Assembly: GCA_046546375.1 (NCBI GenBank)
Contig: JBKGXV010000006.1
Span: forward strand, 1 to 64,000
Direction of reading: 5' to 3'
Length of the DNA stretch: 64,000 nucleotides
DNA from: JAEZKC01 sp046546375
Lineage (GTDB): Bacteria; Fibrobacterota; Chitinivibrionia; Chitinivibrionales; Chitinispirillaceae
In this document: positions 44,311-52,518 of the stretch, in pieces
Layout of the letters: each line of letters starts with the position of its first letter
Numbering within the stretch: position 1 is the stretch's first letter
Made by a program: the position numbers and the translations under genes
Notes under the pieces: generated by a model
Told to the model about the DNA's origin: nothing
Database searches by the model: none
What the model saw: only the letters and a program-made list of their open reading frames with translations

Positions 44311-45348
44311 TTGATTACAGAATACCGCAGGATCAGAAAATGGTTCATTTCAAAATCAGCCCTGTTCAGATGGGGAGTCAAACTGGTTGTTACCGCACTC
44401 TTTTTGTATGTGGTCAACAGAACCCTTACTCTGGATCAGTTGAAAGAACTTGCAGGCCTTGTTTCAGTCCCTCATCTCGCTTTCGCTCTTCTGCTTGGTT
44501 TCTCCGGGTTGCTCTTTCAGGTGCTCAGATGGCACAGAGTGCTTCAGTGTCTCGAATTCAAAGTTTCAGAAACAATGGCTATGAAGACGATGTTGTGGGG
44601 AATTCTTCTGGGTTTTGTAACACCGGGCCGCACCGGCGAGCTGCTTCGGGGTTTGAAGCTTGATTCGAACAGAAAAGGTGATGCTGTGCTGGCCTCGCTT
44701 ATAGATCGCTGCTATGCAATACTTTTCACTCTTCTTTGCGGAGCTGCGGGCATGGGGGTTCAGGTGTTCATCTTCGGTATAGCTCCTGAAAAAAGATTGC
44801 TTTTTCCCGTTCTGGCACTTGTAGCTGTCGGCCTGCTGCTGATTGCGGTTTTGACTTATAAAAATGGCGGCTTGTGCAAAACCGGACCGCTCAGGAAATT
44901 AAAGGACAGATACGGAAATCTGCCTTCGGCTCTGGGATCAGCCCTGGGCAAACGCATTCTTTTTCATACCTTTGCTTCTCATGCCGTGTTGCTTCTGCAG
45001 ACTGTGCTTCTTTTCAACATGTTCGGTTACGAAGGCTTTTTCAGAGCTTTTGTGGCTGTATCCCAGGCATATACGTTCATGATTTTCATGCCGTTTTTCG
45101 TGGCAAATGCAGGGGTGAGGGAGTATTCCATGACCGTGTTCATGCAGCAGAGCGGTGTGGCTTCCTCCATAAATATCAAAGCCGCTTCTGCAGGAGTTTC
45201 AACTTTCATCATGCTAATTAATATTTTTCTACCTGCACTGGCCGGGCTCCTTTGGGTAATCTTGGAAAAGAGAAGAAGAAAAGCAGCTCCGCAGATTCAA
45301 CATGAGACAACTAGAGCGCGCGTTCTGCGGGAAAATCAATATGAATAA
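44311..45348 (+). CDS. Flippase-like integral membrane protein (LPG_synthase_TM/UPF0104)
   Basis: A 345-residue protein with about eight membrane segments in the family of the flippase domain of lysylphosphatidylglycerol synthase. HRVLQCLEF, GFVTPGRTGELLRGLKL (the family PxRxGE signature) and a late SQAYTFMIFMPFFVANAGVREYS are visible. It lacks the cytoplasmic aminoacyl-transferase domain, so it is likely a lipid-transport or scaffold protein. Start: TTG at 44311 with AGGAG eight bases upstream; the frame extends back into priA but has no better site. It overlaps the next gene by 8 bp. Confidence 0.83.
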   Translation: MITEYRRIRKWFISKSALFRWGVKLVVTALFLYVVNRTLTLDQLKELAGLVSVPHLAFALLLGFSGLLFQVLRWHRVLQCLEFKVSETMAMKTMLWGILLGFVTPGRTGELLRGLKLDSNRKGDAVLASLIDRCYAILFTLLCGAAGMGVQVFIFGIAPEKRLLFPVLALVAVGLLLIAVLTYKNGGLCKTGPLRKLKDRYGNLPSALGSALGKRILFHTFASHAVLLLQTVLLFNMFGYEGFFRAFVAVSQAYTFMIFMPFFVANAGVREYSMTVFMQQSGVASSINIKAASAGVSTFIMLINIFLPALAGLLWVILEKRRRKAAPQIQHETTRARVLRENQYE

Positions 45349-47128
45349 TGATACTTACAACGAATTTGACAGCCTGTTTACTACTAAACTTGATTCATGG
45401 ACTTTTTTCAGAAAAGGTTTTGTTGACGCTTTCGGATTGCGTCAAACTGATGCCCTGAGTCGAAGCGAGCGCACGTTCAATCCCGACAGGCGTCAAGTGT
45501 TCTTTCTTTCTTTCGAAAACAGGTTGGTTTCTCTTGGCGGATTGGCTGCCGTGACTCGCCTTTTGCCTCACTATCTGAAGAAATTCGGTGAAGATGTGAA
45601 GATTGTGACTCCCTGTCACGTTAATCATCCCAAAGTACGGGATGCTTTGCAAAATGGGGTTCTGAGGAGAGTGCTTGGCCCTGTCGTTTTCCATCTCTGC
45701 GGTTATGAAGGAGAGGTGAGCTGTTTTGAGGATACCGAGGCCCAGGTACCCTCATATTTTATTGCTGTGGAAGGAAAATTCCACGCAGCTCCCGATCCCT
45801 ATGTTTATAGCGATTCTGAAAAACTTTTGGAGGATTCTCTGTCCTTCTGTGCAGCTGTTCCGTTTGTTCTTGAGCGTCTGGGTTTCAGTAATGACCTCAT
45901 CTTTCATGCTCATGATTGGGAAACCGCTCCTGTTGCAATCACTTCCAAGCTGGCTGTGGTGGATGGTTTACTTCAAAATGCAAGAACTGTACTTACTTTG
46001 CACAATTCCTTCGACAGTGGTATTTCAGTAAAAACCAAAATGCGGTTTTTCGGCAAAAACATCCCGGGGCATACCGTGCTGCAGTGTGTGATTCCACTGC
46101 TCAACGGCCCGTTGTCCACAGTAAGCACACCTTTTGCCCTTGAGCTGCGGTTCGATCCGCTGCAGTGTACAATTTTCACTGATCATCTGCAGAAAATATT
46201 CTCTATGAATCCGCCCATCGGTATTGAAAACGGCATGTTCGGACGTGCTCACTCGCCATTTACCTATACAGCCCTCTCCCGGGCTCGTTCCGGTGATTTC
46301 ACTTTGCTTCTCAAACAGAAAAAAGGTTTCAGGGAGCGGCTGGCAGAGGTTGTTGAAAAGAAGAAAAATTCCTTGATCACCGGAAACCTGAAACTTTCCC
46401 AAAGCTCAGCGCCGATTCTGTTCATGTCCGGAAGAATGGATCTGATGCAGAAAGGCTTTGATGTGATTTTTCAAGCATTCAGGCGACTTCCAAAAGGAAG
46501 TGCGAAACTGCTTTTCTCTCCCAGCAGTTCAAATGGGAATTCATCTCAAGAGTTGGATCTGTTCTGCAGTATTGAAAAAGAGTGCAGGGGGGATATCGCT
46601 ATCTGGCCCTTCAGGATTTCTTCGGCTGATTATAAGTCTCTGCTGCTCGGTTCCAGTTTCCTTTTAATGCCTTCCCTTTATGAACCATTCGGGGCTGCCA
46701 CCGAAGGTTTCCTGCATGCTACTCCTGTACTGGCAAGAGGTACCGGAGGGCTTTGGGTTCAGATCAAACCGTGCAACAGAGTGAACACGCCCGCATTTTA
46801 TCACTCCCTGTTCCCCAATAGCGGTTCCGGAGAAAATGCCACCGGGATTCTGTATCGGGAGCAGGTGCAGGAGCAGTCTGCGCGAATAGAGTGGAAAAAA
46901 TGCTTGTCTCTGCCCGTAGCACGGAGAGTCGAGTCCCCGCTTTATAGATCCATGATTGACTCGGCTTATTTTGCTCTTTGCGATGCATTGAACATCTATT
47001 CTGATGGTGAAACCTATGGAAAAATGATTCTGAACGGAACCGAATGTGTGAAGCGTTTTTCCTGGGCAAATGCGGTGGAAAAGTATCAGAAAGTTTTTGA
47101 AACTGCAGCCTACAGAGGATATTTATGA
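45341..47128 (+). CDS. Glycogen-synthase-like glycosyltransferase (GT5)
   Basis: A 595-residue GT5 enzyme related to bacterial glycogen/starch synthase. HAHDWETAP in the N-terminal half, GRMDLMQKGFDVIFQAF (conserved R and K that contact the nucleotide sugar) and LYEPFGAATEGFLHATPV (E-x7-E) in the C-terminal half are all recognisable. The usual substrate-contacting KxGGLADV reads SLGGLAAV, so the lysine is replaced by Ser. The start ATG at 45341 overlaps the upstream stop; a longer frame from 45302 lies within that gene. No branching enzyme or GlgC is adjacent. Confidence 0.82.
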   Translation: MNNDTYNEFDSLFTTKLDSWTFFRKGFVDAFGLRQTDALSRSERTFNPDRRQVFFLSFENRLVSLGGLAAVTRLLPHYLKKFGEDVKIVTPCHVNHPKVRDALQNGVLRRVLGPVVFHLCGYEGEVSCFEDTEAQVPSYFIAVEGKFHAAPDPYVYSDSEKLLEDSLSFCAAVPFVLERLGFSNDLIFHAHDWETAPVAITSKLAVVDGLLQNARTVLTLHNSFDSGISVKTKMRFFGKNIPGHTVLQCVIPLLNGPLSTVSTPFALELRFDPLQCTIFTDHLQKIFSMNPPIGIENGMFGRAHSPFTYTALSRARSGDFTLLLKQKKGFRERLAEVVEKKKNSLITGNLKLSQSSAPILFMSGRMDLMQKGFDVIFQAFRRLPKGSAKLLFSPSSSNGNSSQELDLFCSIEKECRGDIAIWPFRISSADYKSLLLGSSFLLMPSLYEPFGAATEGFLHATPVLARGTGGLWVQIKPCNRVNTPAFYHSLFPNSGSGENATGILYREQVQEQSARIEWKKCLSLPVARRVESPLYRSMIDSAYFALCDALNIYSDGETYGKMILNGTECVKRFSWANAVEKYQKVFETAAYRGYL

Positions 47129-47161
47129 CCGGTTGAGGTGATTTTTGTTGGCTTCTGCAAT

Positions 47162-47190
47162 TTGACTTTGACCTTTCGATTAGCTATACT
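47162..47190 (+). promoter_or_regulatory. Sigma70-type promoter for the repeat-protein gene
   Basis: TTGACT at 47162-47167, a 17-base spacer and TATACT at 47185-47190, close to the consensus. Predicted start of transcription is about 47197, roughly 58 bases before the chosen start codon at 47255. Confidence 0.7.
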
Positions 47191-47254
47191 TTAATTGTCT
47201 TGAACTATCTAAAAAGGTATCAGTGCCTTAACCGTATAAATGAAAGGGATTGGC

Positions 47255-48703
47255 ATGACTCAGAATCTTCTTTTTCTTATCGCGGGCTTTGTCATCGGGG
47301 GAATCGCAGCTTCGGTAATCTGGGCGTTAGTCAATTCTATTCGCAAAAAACAGAACCGATCACGCCAGCAGGCCAAAGAAGAAATCATGAGCACTATCGG
47401 TGAACTGCTGGCCGATGCCGAAGCAATCACCGGAAATCTTCACTGCGGTAATATCGATTTTGAGACCTTCCGCAGAGAGTTGAACGGGAAGCTGAACTCC
47501 ATCTCCAAGCTCTTCAGAACCAATATGCACATGCTTGATGTGTTCTTCGTTAAGTATGCTGAACAGCAGATCATTGAGCATCAGCGGGTTTTGGAAAATC
47601 CCGAACGCAGAAGATTGGCTTCTCCCGCACTTAAGTCTGCTTCTGATACAGTTCCGGAACCCGTAACCCAGCCCGGTTTCGAGGAGCAGGTTTTCGCCGG
47701 TATCGAAAATCATCAGTCACAAGGTGCCGGAGCAGAGCAACCCGGCAGTTCCGAATCTGGAACTTCTGAAAAAGTTGTATTATCCGAACCTGAAATTCCC
47801 GAGGAACCTGCAGCATTCGTGCCCTCTTCCGAACCTGAAATTCCCGAGGAACCTGCAGCGTCCATACCTTCTTTCGAACCTGAAATTCCCGAGGAACCTG
47901 CAGCGTCCGTACCCTCTTCCGAAACTGAATTTCCGGAAGAACCTGCACCATTGGTTCCTCCTCCGGAACCAGAACCCACGCCTTCAGAGCCTGAAATTCC
48001 CAGAAAACCTGAACCGTCAATTCCTCCTGCAGAACCTGAAATTCCCACGGAACCCGCAGCTGCGGTTCCTCCTGCAGACTCTGGAAATCCAGAGCAAACG
48101 AAGACATCTGTACCCTCTTTTGAAGCGGAAAAATCCAAATCCAGTGAACCGTCGGCTTTGGAGCCGGAAGCTGTTTTTGAAAAAACGGAGGAGGAATCAG
48201 ACGAAGAGACCGGTACATTTGAGGAACCTACATGGTCTGAAGATTCGTTTGAGGATTTCGAGGCATCATTCGCGCAGTTTGAAGCTGCTGTCGAGGAGAA
48301 ATCACGTGCCGCCGCTCTATCCCAATCTGATTCAGAGCACGAATCAGAAGAGAGCACGCCTGAGCAAGTGCAGCAGAACAAGTATGATGTCTCTGCAGAA
48401 CAGAATACGGAACAGCAGGTTCCCCAGGAATCACCAGCTCAGATGGAGCAATCCTATGAAGGGTTCAATTTTCCCTCCGGCGATGAAGATCAGATATTAA
48501 CAGAGACTATCTGTTTTGAAAGGCCGATGATGTCGGGAGATAATCCTTCTGCGGAAAATGCCGAGATGAAGCCGAATCAATCCGACCAGGAAAATACCCC
48601 GGACAAACAGAAGAAAACTTCTTCTCCTGATCAGAACAAGGACGGGACTGCCATAACGGGGGATGATGTGGCAGATACGATTGATAACTTCTTCGGTCTG
48701 TGA
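47255..48703 (+). CDS. Membrane-anchored Pro/Glu-rich repeat protein (ZipA-like topology)
   Basis: A 482-residue protein not recognised as a family. One N-terminal membrane helix (about residues 4-27) is followed by a basic stretch (RKKQNRSRQQ), which by the positive-inside rule puts the rest in the cytoplasm, as in ZipA. A helical region (about 40-115) follows, then seven to eight 15-residue repeats built on EPEIPEEPAA..PS (about residues 177-288), a long Glu/Ser-rich stretch and a distinct C-terminal peptide, DDVADTIDNFFGL. There is no FtsZ-binding-like domain. Start: ATG at 47255 has AAAGGGA upstream; an in-frame ATG at 47240 has none. Confidence 0.7.
   Translation: MTQNLLFLIAGFVIGGIAASVIWALVNSIRKKQNRSRQQAKEEIMSTIGELLADAEAITGNLHCGNIDFETFRRELNGKLNSISKLFRTNMHMLDVFFVKYAEQQIIEHQRVLENPERRRLASPALKSASDTVPEPVTQPGFEEQVFAGIENHQSQGAGAEQPGSSESGTSEKVVLSEPEIPEEPAAFVPSSEPEIPEEPAASIPSFEPEIPEEPAASVPSSETEFPEEPAPLVPPPEPEPTPSEPEIPRKPEPSIPPAEPEIPTEPAAAVPPADSGNPEQTKTSVPSFEAEKSKSSEPSALEPEAVFEKTEEESDEETGTFEEPTWSEDSFEDFEASFAQFEAAVEEKSRAAALSQSDSEHESEESTPEQVQQNKYDVSAEQNTEQQVPQESPAQMEQSYEGFNFPSGDEDQILTETICFERPMMSGDNPSAENAEMKPNQSDQENTPDKQKKTSSPDQNKDGTAITGDDVADTIDNFFGL
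47783..48118 (+). repeat. 45-bp coding tandem repeats
   Basis: Four 45-bp units run end to end from 47783, a 21-bp partial unit follows, then three more units end at 48118. The first three are nearly identical, later ones diverge. The units keep the reading frame, encoding EPEIPEEPAA..PS-type repeats. Confidence 0.85.
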
Positions 48704-48704
48704 T

Positions 48705-49463
48705 TCAGGACACTTTGAAATCGCGCTGTCGCAGGCATTCATACATCAGTACAGCTGCCGCGACAGAGGCGTTCAGAGACTGAGCGTGGGGTGCCATCGG
48801 CACGGAGAGAAACTCTCTGCATTGTTTTTGCAGGTATGGCGGGATTCCTCGATGTTCACCCCCGGTAATAAGGATTGTGGGTCCCGAAAGGCTTGTTTCT
48901 GAAGGAATAACTCCGTTTTCCATTACCGCCCCGGCGATATTGAACCCATCCCGGGCGTAGTCACTTATTAGTCCTTCAAGATTTCTCGGTTTTACTATAC
49001 AGAGGTGCTCCAGCATACCTGCAGAGCTTTTGGCTACAGCCGCATTCAAAGGAACTGTGTTTTTCCGTTCCAGGAGCAGAGCATCTACACCGAAGCAGAC
49101 ACAGGAGCGGATTATGGCTCCCAGATTTCCCGGATCCTCTATGGAAGCCGCTACCAATAGCAGAGGTGTTTTTTTCGAATTCGTAATTTCATGCAGTTGT
49201 TCAGTTGTAGAATAGGGCCTTATGCTGCAGAATGCAACGATTCCCTGATGCTTAGTGGTTCCGGCCAGAGAGTTGAGTTTCACTTCCGGAACCTGGTTGT
49301 ATGAAAGGCGTTCTTTTCTGCACTGTTTGAGTAGATCGAACAGGGCCTGACTCTTCTTGTCTTTATCGAAGTAGACATGTTCGATATCCTGTTTTCTGCT
49401 TGCTAAGAGTTCTTTCACTGCATGTATGCCATAGATCGGAATATCTCGACTAGCTGTTTTCAT
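48705..49463 (-). CDS. rlmB: SpoU/TrmH family rRNA methyltransferase, RlmB-like
   Basis: A 252-residue 2'-O-methyltransferase of the SPOUT class, probably RlmB, which methylates G2251 of 23S rRNA. The N-terminal substrate domain starts IPIYGIHAVKELL and has a HQGIVAFCSI loop. The knotted SPOUT core shows EDPGNLGAIIRS, LNAAVAKSSAGMLEHL, ILITGGEHRGIPP and SVPMAPHAQSLNASVAAAVLMYE. The frame reaches 49550; the ATG at 49463 has GAGA upstream and starts at the conserved domain. It is convergent with the repeat-protein gene. Confidence 0.88.
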   Translation of the reverse strand: MKTASRDIPIYGIHAVKELLASRKQDIEHVYFDKDKKSQALFDLLKQCRKERLSYNQVPEVKLNSLAGTTKHQGIVAFCSIRPYSTTEQLHEITNSKKTPLLLVAASIEDPGNLGAIIRSCVCFGVDALLLERKNTVPLNAAVAKSSAGMLEHLCIVKPRNLEGLISDYARDGFNIAGAVMENGVIPSETSLSGPTILITGGEHRGIPPYLQKQCREFLSVPMAPHAQSLNASVAAAVLMYECLRQRDFKVS

Positions 49464-49633
49464 TGTATTCTCTTTTCCGGTATTTGAAATCTGCTTCTTG
49501 ATTACAGCTAAGATAATTGATGGATTGGGTGCTTTTCCGGGCAAATTCAAATGGTTTCGCTCATTTTCGACAATAAATTATCTTTCTTCCAATAAACCGG
49601 CGTAGATATTTGCCTTTGTTGAAACTGTGATAT

Positions 49634-49662
49634 TTGTTTTTCAGTGCGTAAGCCGTTATGAT
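49634..49662 (+). promoter_or_regulatory. Possible promoter of the cyclo-ligase gene
   Basis: TTGTTT at 49634-49639, 17-base spacer, TATGAT at 49657-49662. The -10 box is good, the -35 box weak. It would start transcription about 30 bases before the next gene. Confidence 0.35.
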
Positions 49663-49699
49663 TCGGGGTATAGGGATTTTCGAGTAGCTGAGAGAACTG

Positions 49700-50329
49700 A
49701 TGGTTGGAATGGAAAAAGCACAGCTGAGAAGATATTATCTTTCTGTAAGGAAAAAAATCAGTACTTCTGATCATCTGGAGAAATCTGCGAAAATTGCACA
49801 GCACGTAAAAGCCCAACCCCTCTTTAAATCATCAGGTACCATTATGATTTACTGCAGTATAGGTTCGGAAGTGCGTACTGATGAGCTGATTTGTGCGATG
49901 CTTTCAGGTGGAAAGAGGGTAGCAGTGCCCTGCTGCAGTGCGGAGAGCCGGTTGATGAGTGCTGCCGAGATCAGAAATCCGAAAAGAGATCTGGTCTGCG
50001 GTCCCTATGGTACAGTACAACCCCCAGAAGTATCACGAATCACTGTTTCCTTAACTGAAATCGAATATGTGGTATGCCCCGGTGTTGCCTTTGATTATAA
50101 TGGTAACCGTCTGGGGCGGGGAAAAGCCTGCTATGACTCCTTTCTTAGTCTACTGAAGGGGAAGATACCAATTGTAGGACTGGCGTTCGAATGTCAGATC
50201 AGCAGTGAAAATCTGCCGGCGGATTCACATGATATTGCCATGGATCAGATTATTACTGAAAATGGACCGTTATTGGAAAATCCACCTCCCTTTTCTCGAG
50301 TTTCTGTTCTTGGAAACCACCGGGCCTGA
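49700..50329 (+). CDS. 5-formyltetrahydrofolate cyclo-ligase family protein
   Basis: A 209-residue enzyme converting 5-formyl-THF to 5,10-methenyl-THF with ATP. The N-terminal basic RRYYLSVRKKIS, the TIMIYCSIGSEVRTDELI segment and the C-terminal substrate/ATP motif CPGVAFDYNGNRLGRGKACYD are typical. An alternative start is the ATG at 49709. No 6S RNA-like structure is visible beside it, although in proteobacteria this gene often follows one. The next gene starts 5 bp after its stop. Confidence 0.9.
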   Translation: MVGMEKAQLRRYYLSVRKKISTSDHLEKSAKIAQHVKAQPLFKSSGTIMIYCSIGSEVRTDELICAMLSGGKRVAVPCCSAESRLMSAAEIRNPKRDLVCGPYGTVQPPEVSRITVSLTEIEYVVCPGVAFDYNGNRLGRGKACYDSFLSLLKGKIPIVGLAFECQISSENLPADSHDIAMDQIITENGPLLENPPPFSRVSVLGNHRA

Positions 50330-50334
50330 TTACT

Positions 50335-51198
50335 ATGTGGACCATTCTGCTTTGGATTCTGATCGCTTTCGCACTGCTTGTGCTGCTCTTTCTTCTGGCC
50401 CCCATGCGTCTTGACTTAGCTGCAACATGTGAAAAAACCAAATGTGATGCCGAGATCTTTTTTTCCTACCTTCATCCTCTGCTCTTTTCTTTCTGCTATT
50501 CATCAAAGGAAGCTTCTCCTCGTGTACGGATCTTCGGAAAACTGATGAAAAGGTCGGAAGCTGAAATACAAGAGCAGGAAGAAAGTCTCGCTCGGGAGGC
50601 TGCAGCGCAAGAAATGTCCGATGCCGCTACTGAGCAGAATGAAGAGTGTGAAGAGGGCGTTGCGGAAGTGTCTGATGAGCAGGAACCCTCTCTGGAACAT
50701 TACGCCGAAGATGAAAATGAATCGAGTGGAGAAGAAGGGGAGCTTGAGGGTGAGAAAGTCGTTTTTTTTGAAAGAATCAGAAAAAGCAGGTTGTATCGAT
50801 TTGCGAGGAATAAAAAGTGGAGAAAGAAAATCGTAGCCTGGTTGGGGCGAGTGGGTAGAAGCTTCTGCCGCTTCATACGATTTGATTTTTTCATGCTGCA
50901 TTTCAGGCTGGGCTTGAAAGATCCAGCACTTTTAGGTAAACTGTATGGATACTTGGCTGCATTCCGTTCCGCTTTGGAGATGCGGAACAGGTCTGTGGAT
51001 CTTTCCATGGAGACGGTTTTCATGCAGGATCTGGTTGAATTCGAAACGAGAGTCCGATTCCGCACCTCCGTGTACCGCATTCTGGCCCCTTTCATGGTTG
51101 CGCTTTTCACCATGCCCTACCTGAGTACCTACAGGCTTTGGCGCGGAGGGGAGAGAGATGGAAAGAAGAGCGCGTCTGAGCCAAGTGGCAGGAAGTAG
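50335..51198 (+). CDS. DUF2953-like membrane protein
   Basis: A 287-residue protein with one N-terminal membrane helix (about residues 4-24). A very acidic insert (about 78-140) separates the two halves. The C-terminal half resembles DUF2953 (YtfI-like) proteins: LGLKDPALLGKLYGYLAAF and DLVEFETRVRFRTSVYRIL followed by a hydrophobic stretch. Function of the family is unknown. It is tightly spaced after the cyclo-ligase gene and 53 bp before mlaE. Confidence 0.5.
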   Translation: MWTILLWILIAFALLVLLFLLAPMRLDLAATCEKTKCDAEIFFSYLHPLLFSFCYSSKEASPRVRIFGKLMKRSEAEIQEQEESLAREAAAQEMSDAATEQNEECEEGVAEVSDEQEPSLEHYAEDENESSGEEGELEGEKVVFFERIRKSRLYRFARNKKWRKKIVAWLGRVGRSFCRFIRFDFFMLHFRLGLKDPALLGKLYGYLAAFRSALEMRNRSVDLSMETVFMQDLVEFETRVRFRTSVYRILAPFMVALFTMPYLSTYRLWRGGERDGKKSASEPSGRK

Positions 51199-51251
51199 TT
51201 TTATAAGTCTGTTCACATGCAGATGATTTCAGTTGGAAGGCATTTTCAGGT

Positions 51252-52034
51252 ATGGCACATATCCTAGACCGAGTCGCCGAATCGTTCGGTGCCGCCGCAC
51301 GCGAAGCGGTTGAGCGGATGGGTTCTATCACGCTGTTTTTTCTCAAAATGGTCCAGGTTCTGCCAGCTTCATTCAAGCGTTTTCATCTGATTACAGAGCA
51401 GATGATGCTTCTGGGGGTGGCCTCCATACCTATCGTGCTGCTGACTTCGGTTTTCGTTGGAGCAGTAAGTGCCTGGCAGGTCCAGTACATCTTCGGGGAC
51501 GCCATTCCTCTGACTTATTTGGGAGCCGGGGTGGCAAAGGCGGTTTTGACCGAGCTCGGTCCTGTTCTTACCGCTTTGGTGATCACTGGTAGAGTGGGGG
51601 CGAAGCTTGCAGCAGAACTGGGTACCATGAAAGTCACCGAGCAGGTGGATGCAATGGTCTGCCTTTCTCTCGATCCTTTCACATACCTTCTAGCACCTCG
51701 ACTTACCGCTTCCTGTGTGATGGTTCCAGTACTGACTATCTTTTCCGTGTTTTTTGCCATTATAAGCGCCCAGTTGCTTTCCCAGGTAGCTTTGGGTCTT
51801 AGTTTCACCGCGTTCTATCAAGGAGTGAGGATACTTTTCAAGGTGCAGGATGTGGTGGTCTGTGTGACCAAATCGTTTATGTTCGGTCTGGTCATATCTC
51901 TGGCAGGTTGTTATTACGGTTACTATGCCAAGGGGGGAGCTGTGGGAGTAGGAGCTTCCACCAAAAAGGCAGTTGTTGCTGCGATGGTAATGGTGCTTAT
52001 CAGTAATCTCATCCTGGTCAATGTTCTTCTCTGA
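51252..52034 (+). CDS. mlaE: MlaE-family ABC transporter permease
   Basis: A 260-residue membrane permease of the MlaE/YrbE family for lipid transport between inner and outer membrane. LLTSVFVGAVSAWQVQY, TELGPVLTALVITGRVGAKL, AAELGTMKVTEQVDAMVCLSL and a C-terminal GCYYGYYAKGGAVGVGASTKKAVV are highly typical. The usual partners, MlaF ATPase and MlaD lipid-binding protein, are not adjacent. It supports a diderm envelope. Confidence 0.93.
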   Translation: MAHILDRVAESFGAAAREAVERMGSITLFFLKMVQVLPASFKRFHLITEQMMLLGVASIPIVLLTSVFVGAVSAWQVQYIFGDAIPLTYLGAGVAKAVLTELGPVLTALVITGRVGAKLAAELGTMKVTEQVDAMVCLSLDPFTYLLAPRLTASCVMVPVLTIFSVFFAIISAQLLSQVALGLSFTAFYQGVRILFKVQDVVVCVTKSFMFGLVISLAGCYYGYYAKGGAVGVGASTKKAVVAAMVMVLISNLILVNVLL

Positions 52035-52146
52035 GTTCTCCGGGACAAATAATTTTCCCGTCAAATATAAGCCGTTTGATATCCGTTATATTATAAGGGG
52101 TTACAAGTAATTGTATATGTCTTCCATGTTTGATGGAGGTGGAATT

Positions 52147-52374
52147 ATGGAACCTTATGAAACTGTAGTGGGATATTTCCACCTTGCAGGTTCACCTAAT
52201 TACCCGGAGAAAACTCAGGGGGAACAACCTGTGTACTATGAAGGAAAACAGGTAGGAACCGTTGAGTATACTCCCGATGGAAAAGGAAATATAAAGGTGC
52301 ATCTGCAGGATATTGAAGGCAGGGTTCGTGAGCTTGGTTCAGAGAAAGATCCTACAAAGGAAAATCTCGAATAA
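52147..52374 (+). CDS. Small hypothetical protein, 75 residues
   Basis: Unknown function. It starts MEPYETVVGYFHLAGSP and is polar, with a glycine/lysine-rich strand-like centre (KQVGTVEYTPDGKGNIKVHL) and an acidic end; no signal peptide or membrane segment. The ATG at 52147 has GGAGGTGG six to thirteen bases upstream, a strong site; an upstream frame adds 12 residues without such a site. It is followed by a clear terminator, so it is probably a real monocistronic or end-of-operon gene. Confidence 0.6.
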   Translation: MEPYETVVGYFHLAGSPNYPEKTQGEQPVYYEGKQVGTVEYTPDGKGNIKVHLQDIEGRVRELGSEKDPTKENLE

Positions 52375-52392
52375 AAACATGGACTCCGTAAT

Positions 52393-52433
52393 GGGTTTTC
52401 GGTCTGTACGGACTGAAAATCCATCAATTTTTT
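52393..52433 (+). terminator. Intrinsic terminator of the small-protein gene
   Basis: A 12-bp stem with two wobbles (arms 52393-52404 and 52411-52422) and loop TGTACG, then six T at 52428-52433. Confidence 0.85.
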
Positions 52434-52518
52434 ATTCACTATATATACCCACCTGTTCCGATACTATTTTAAAATCACAGATGAATGAATATGTTTCTCT
52501 GAAAAACCATGTTTCTGA

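Noticed and set aside
47783..48118. CRISPR-like array
   Set aside because: The 45-bp units are adjacent with no spacers, stay in frame and encode a repeat protein.
47713..48500. Long open frames on both strands in the repeat region
   Set aside because: They come from the repetitive, biased sequence of the Pro/Glu-rich gene; only the frame with the membrane anchor makes a sensible protein.
49551..49699. 6S RNA next to the cyclo-ligase gene
   Set aside because: No long rod-like hairpin with central bulge can be drawn in this short region.
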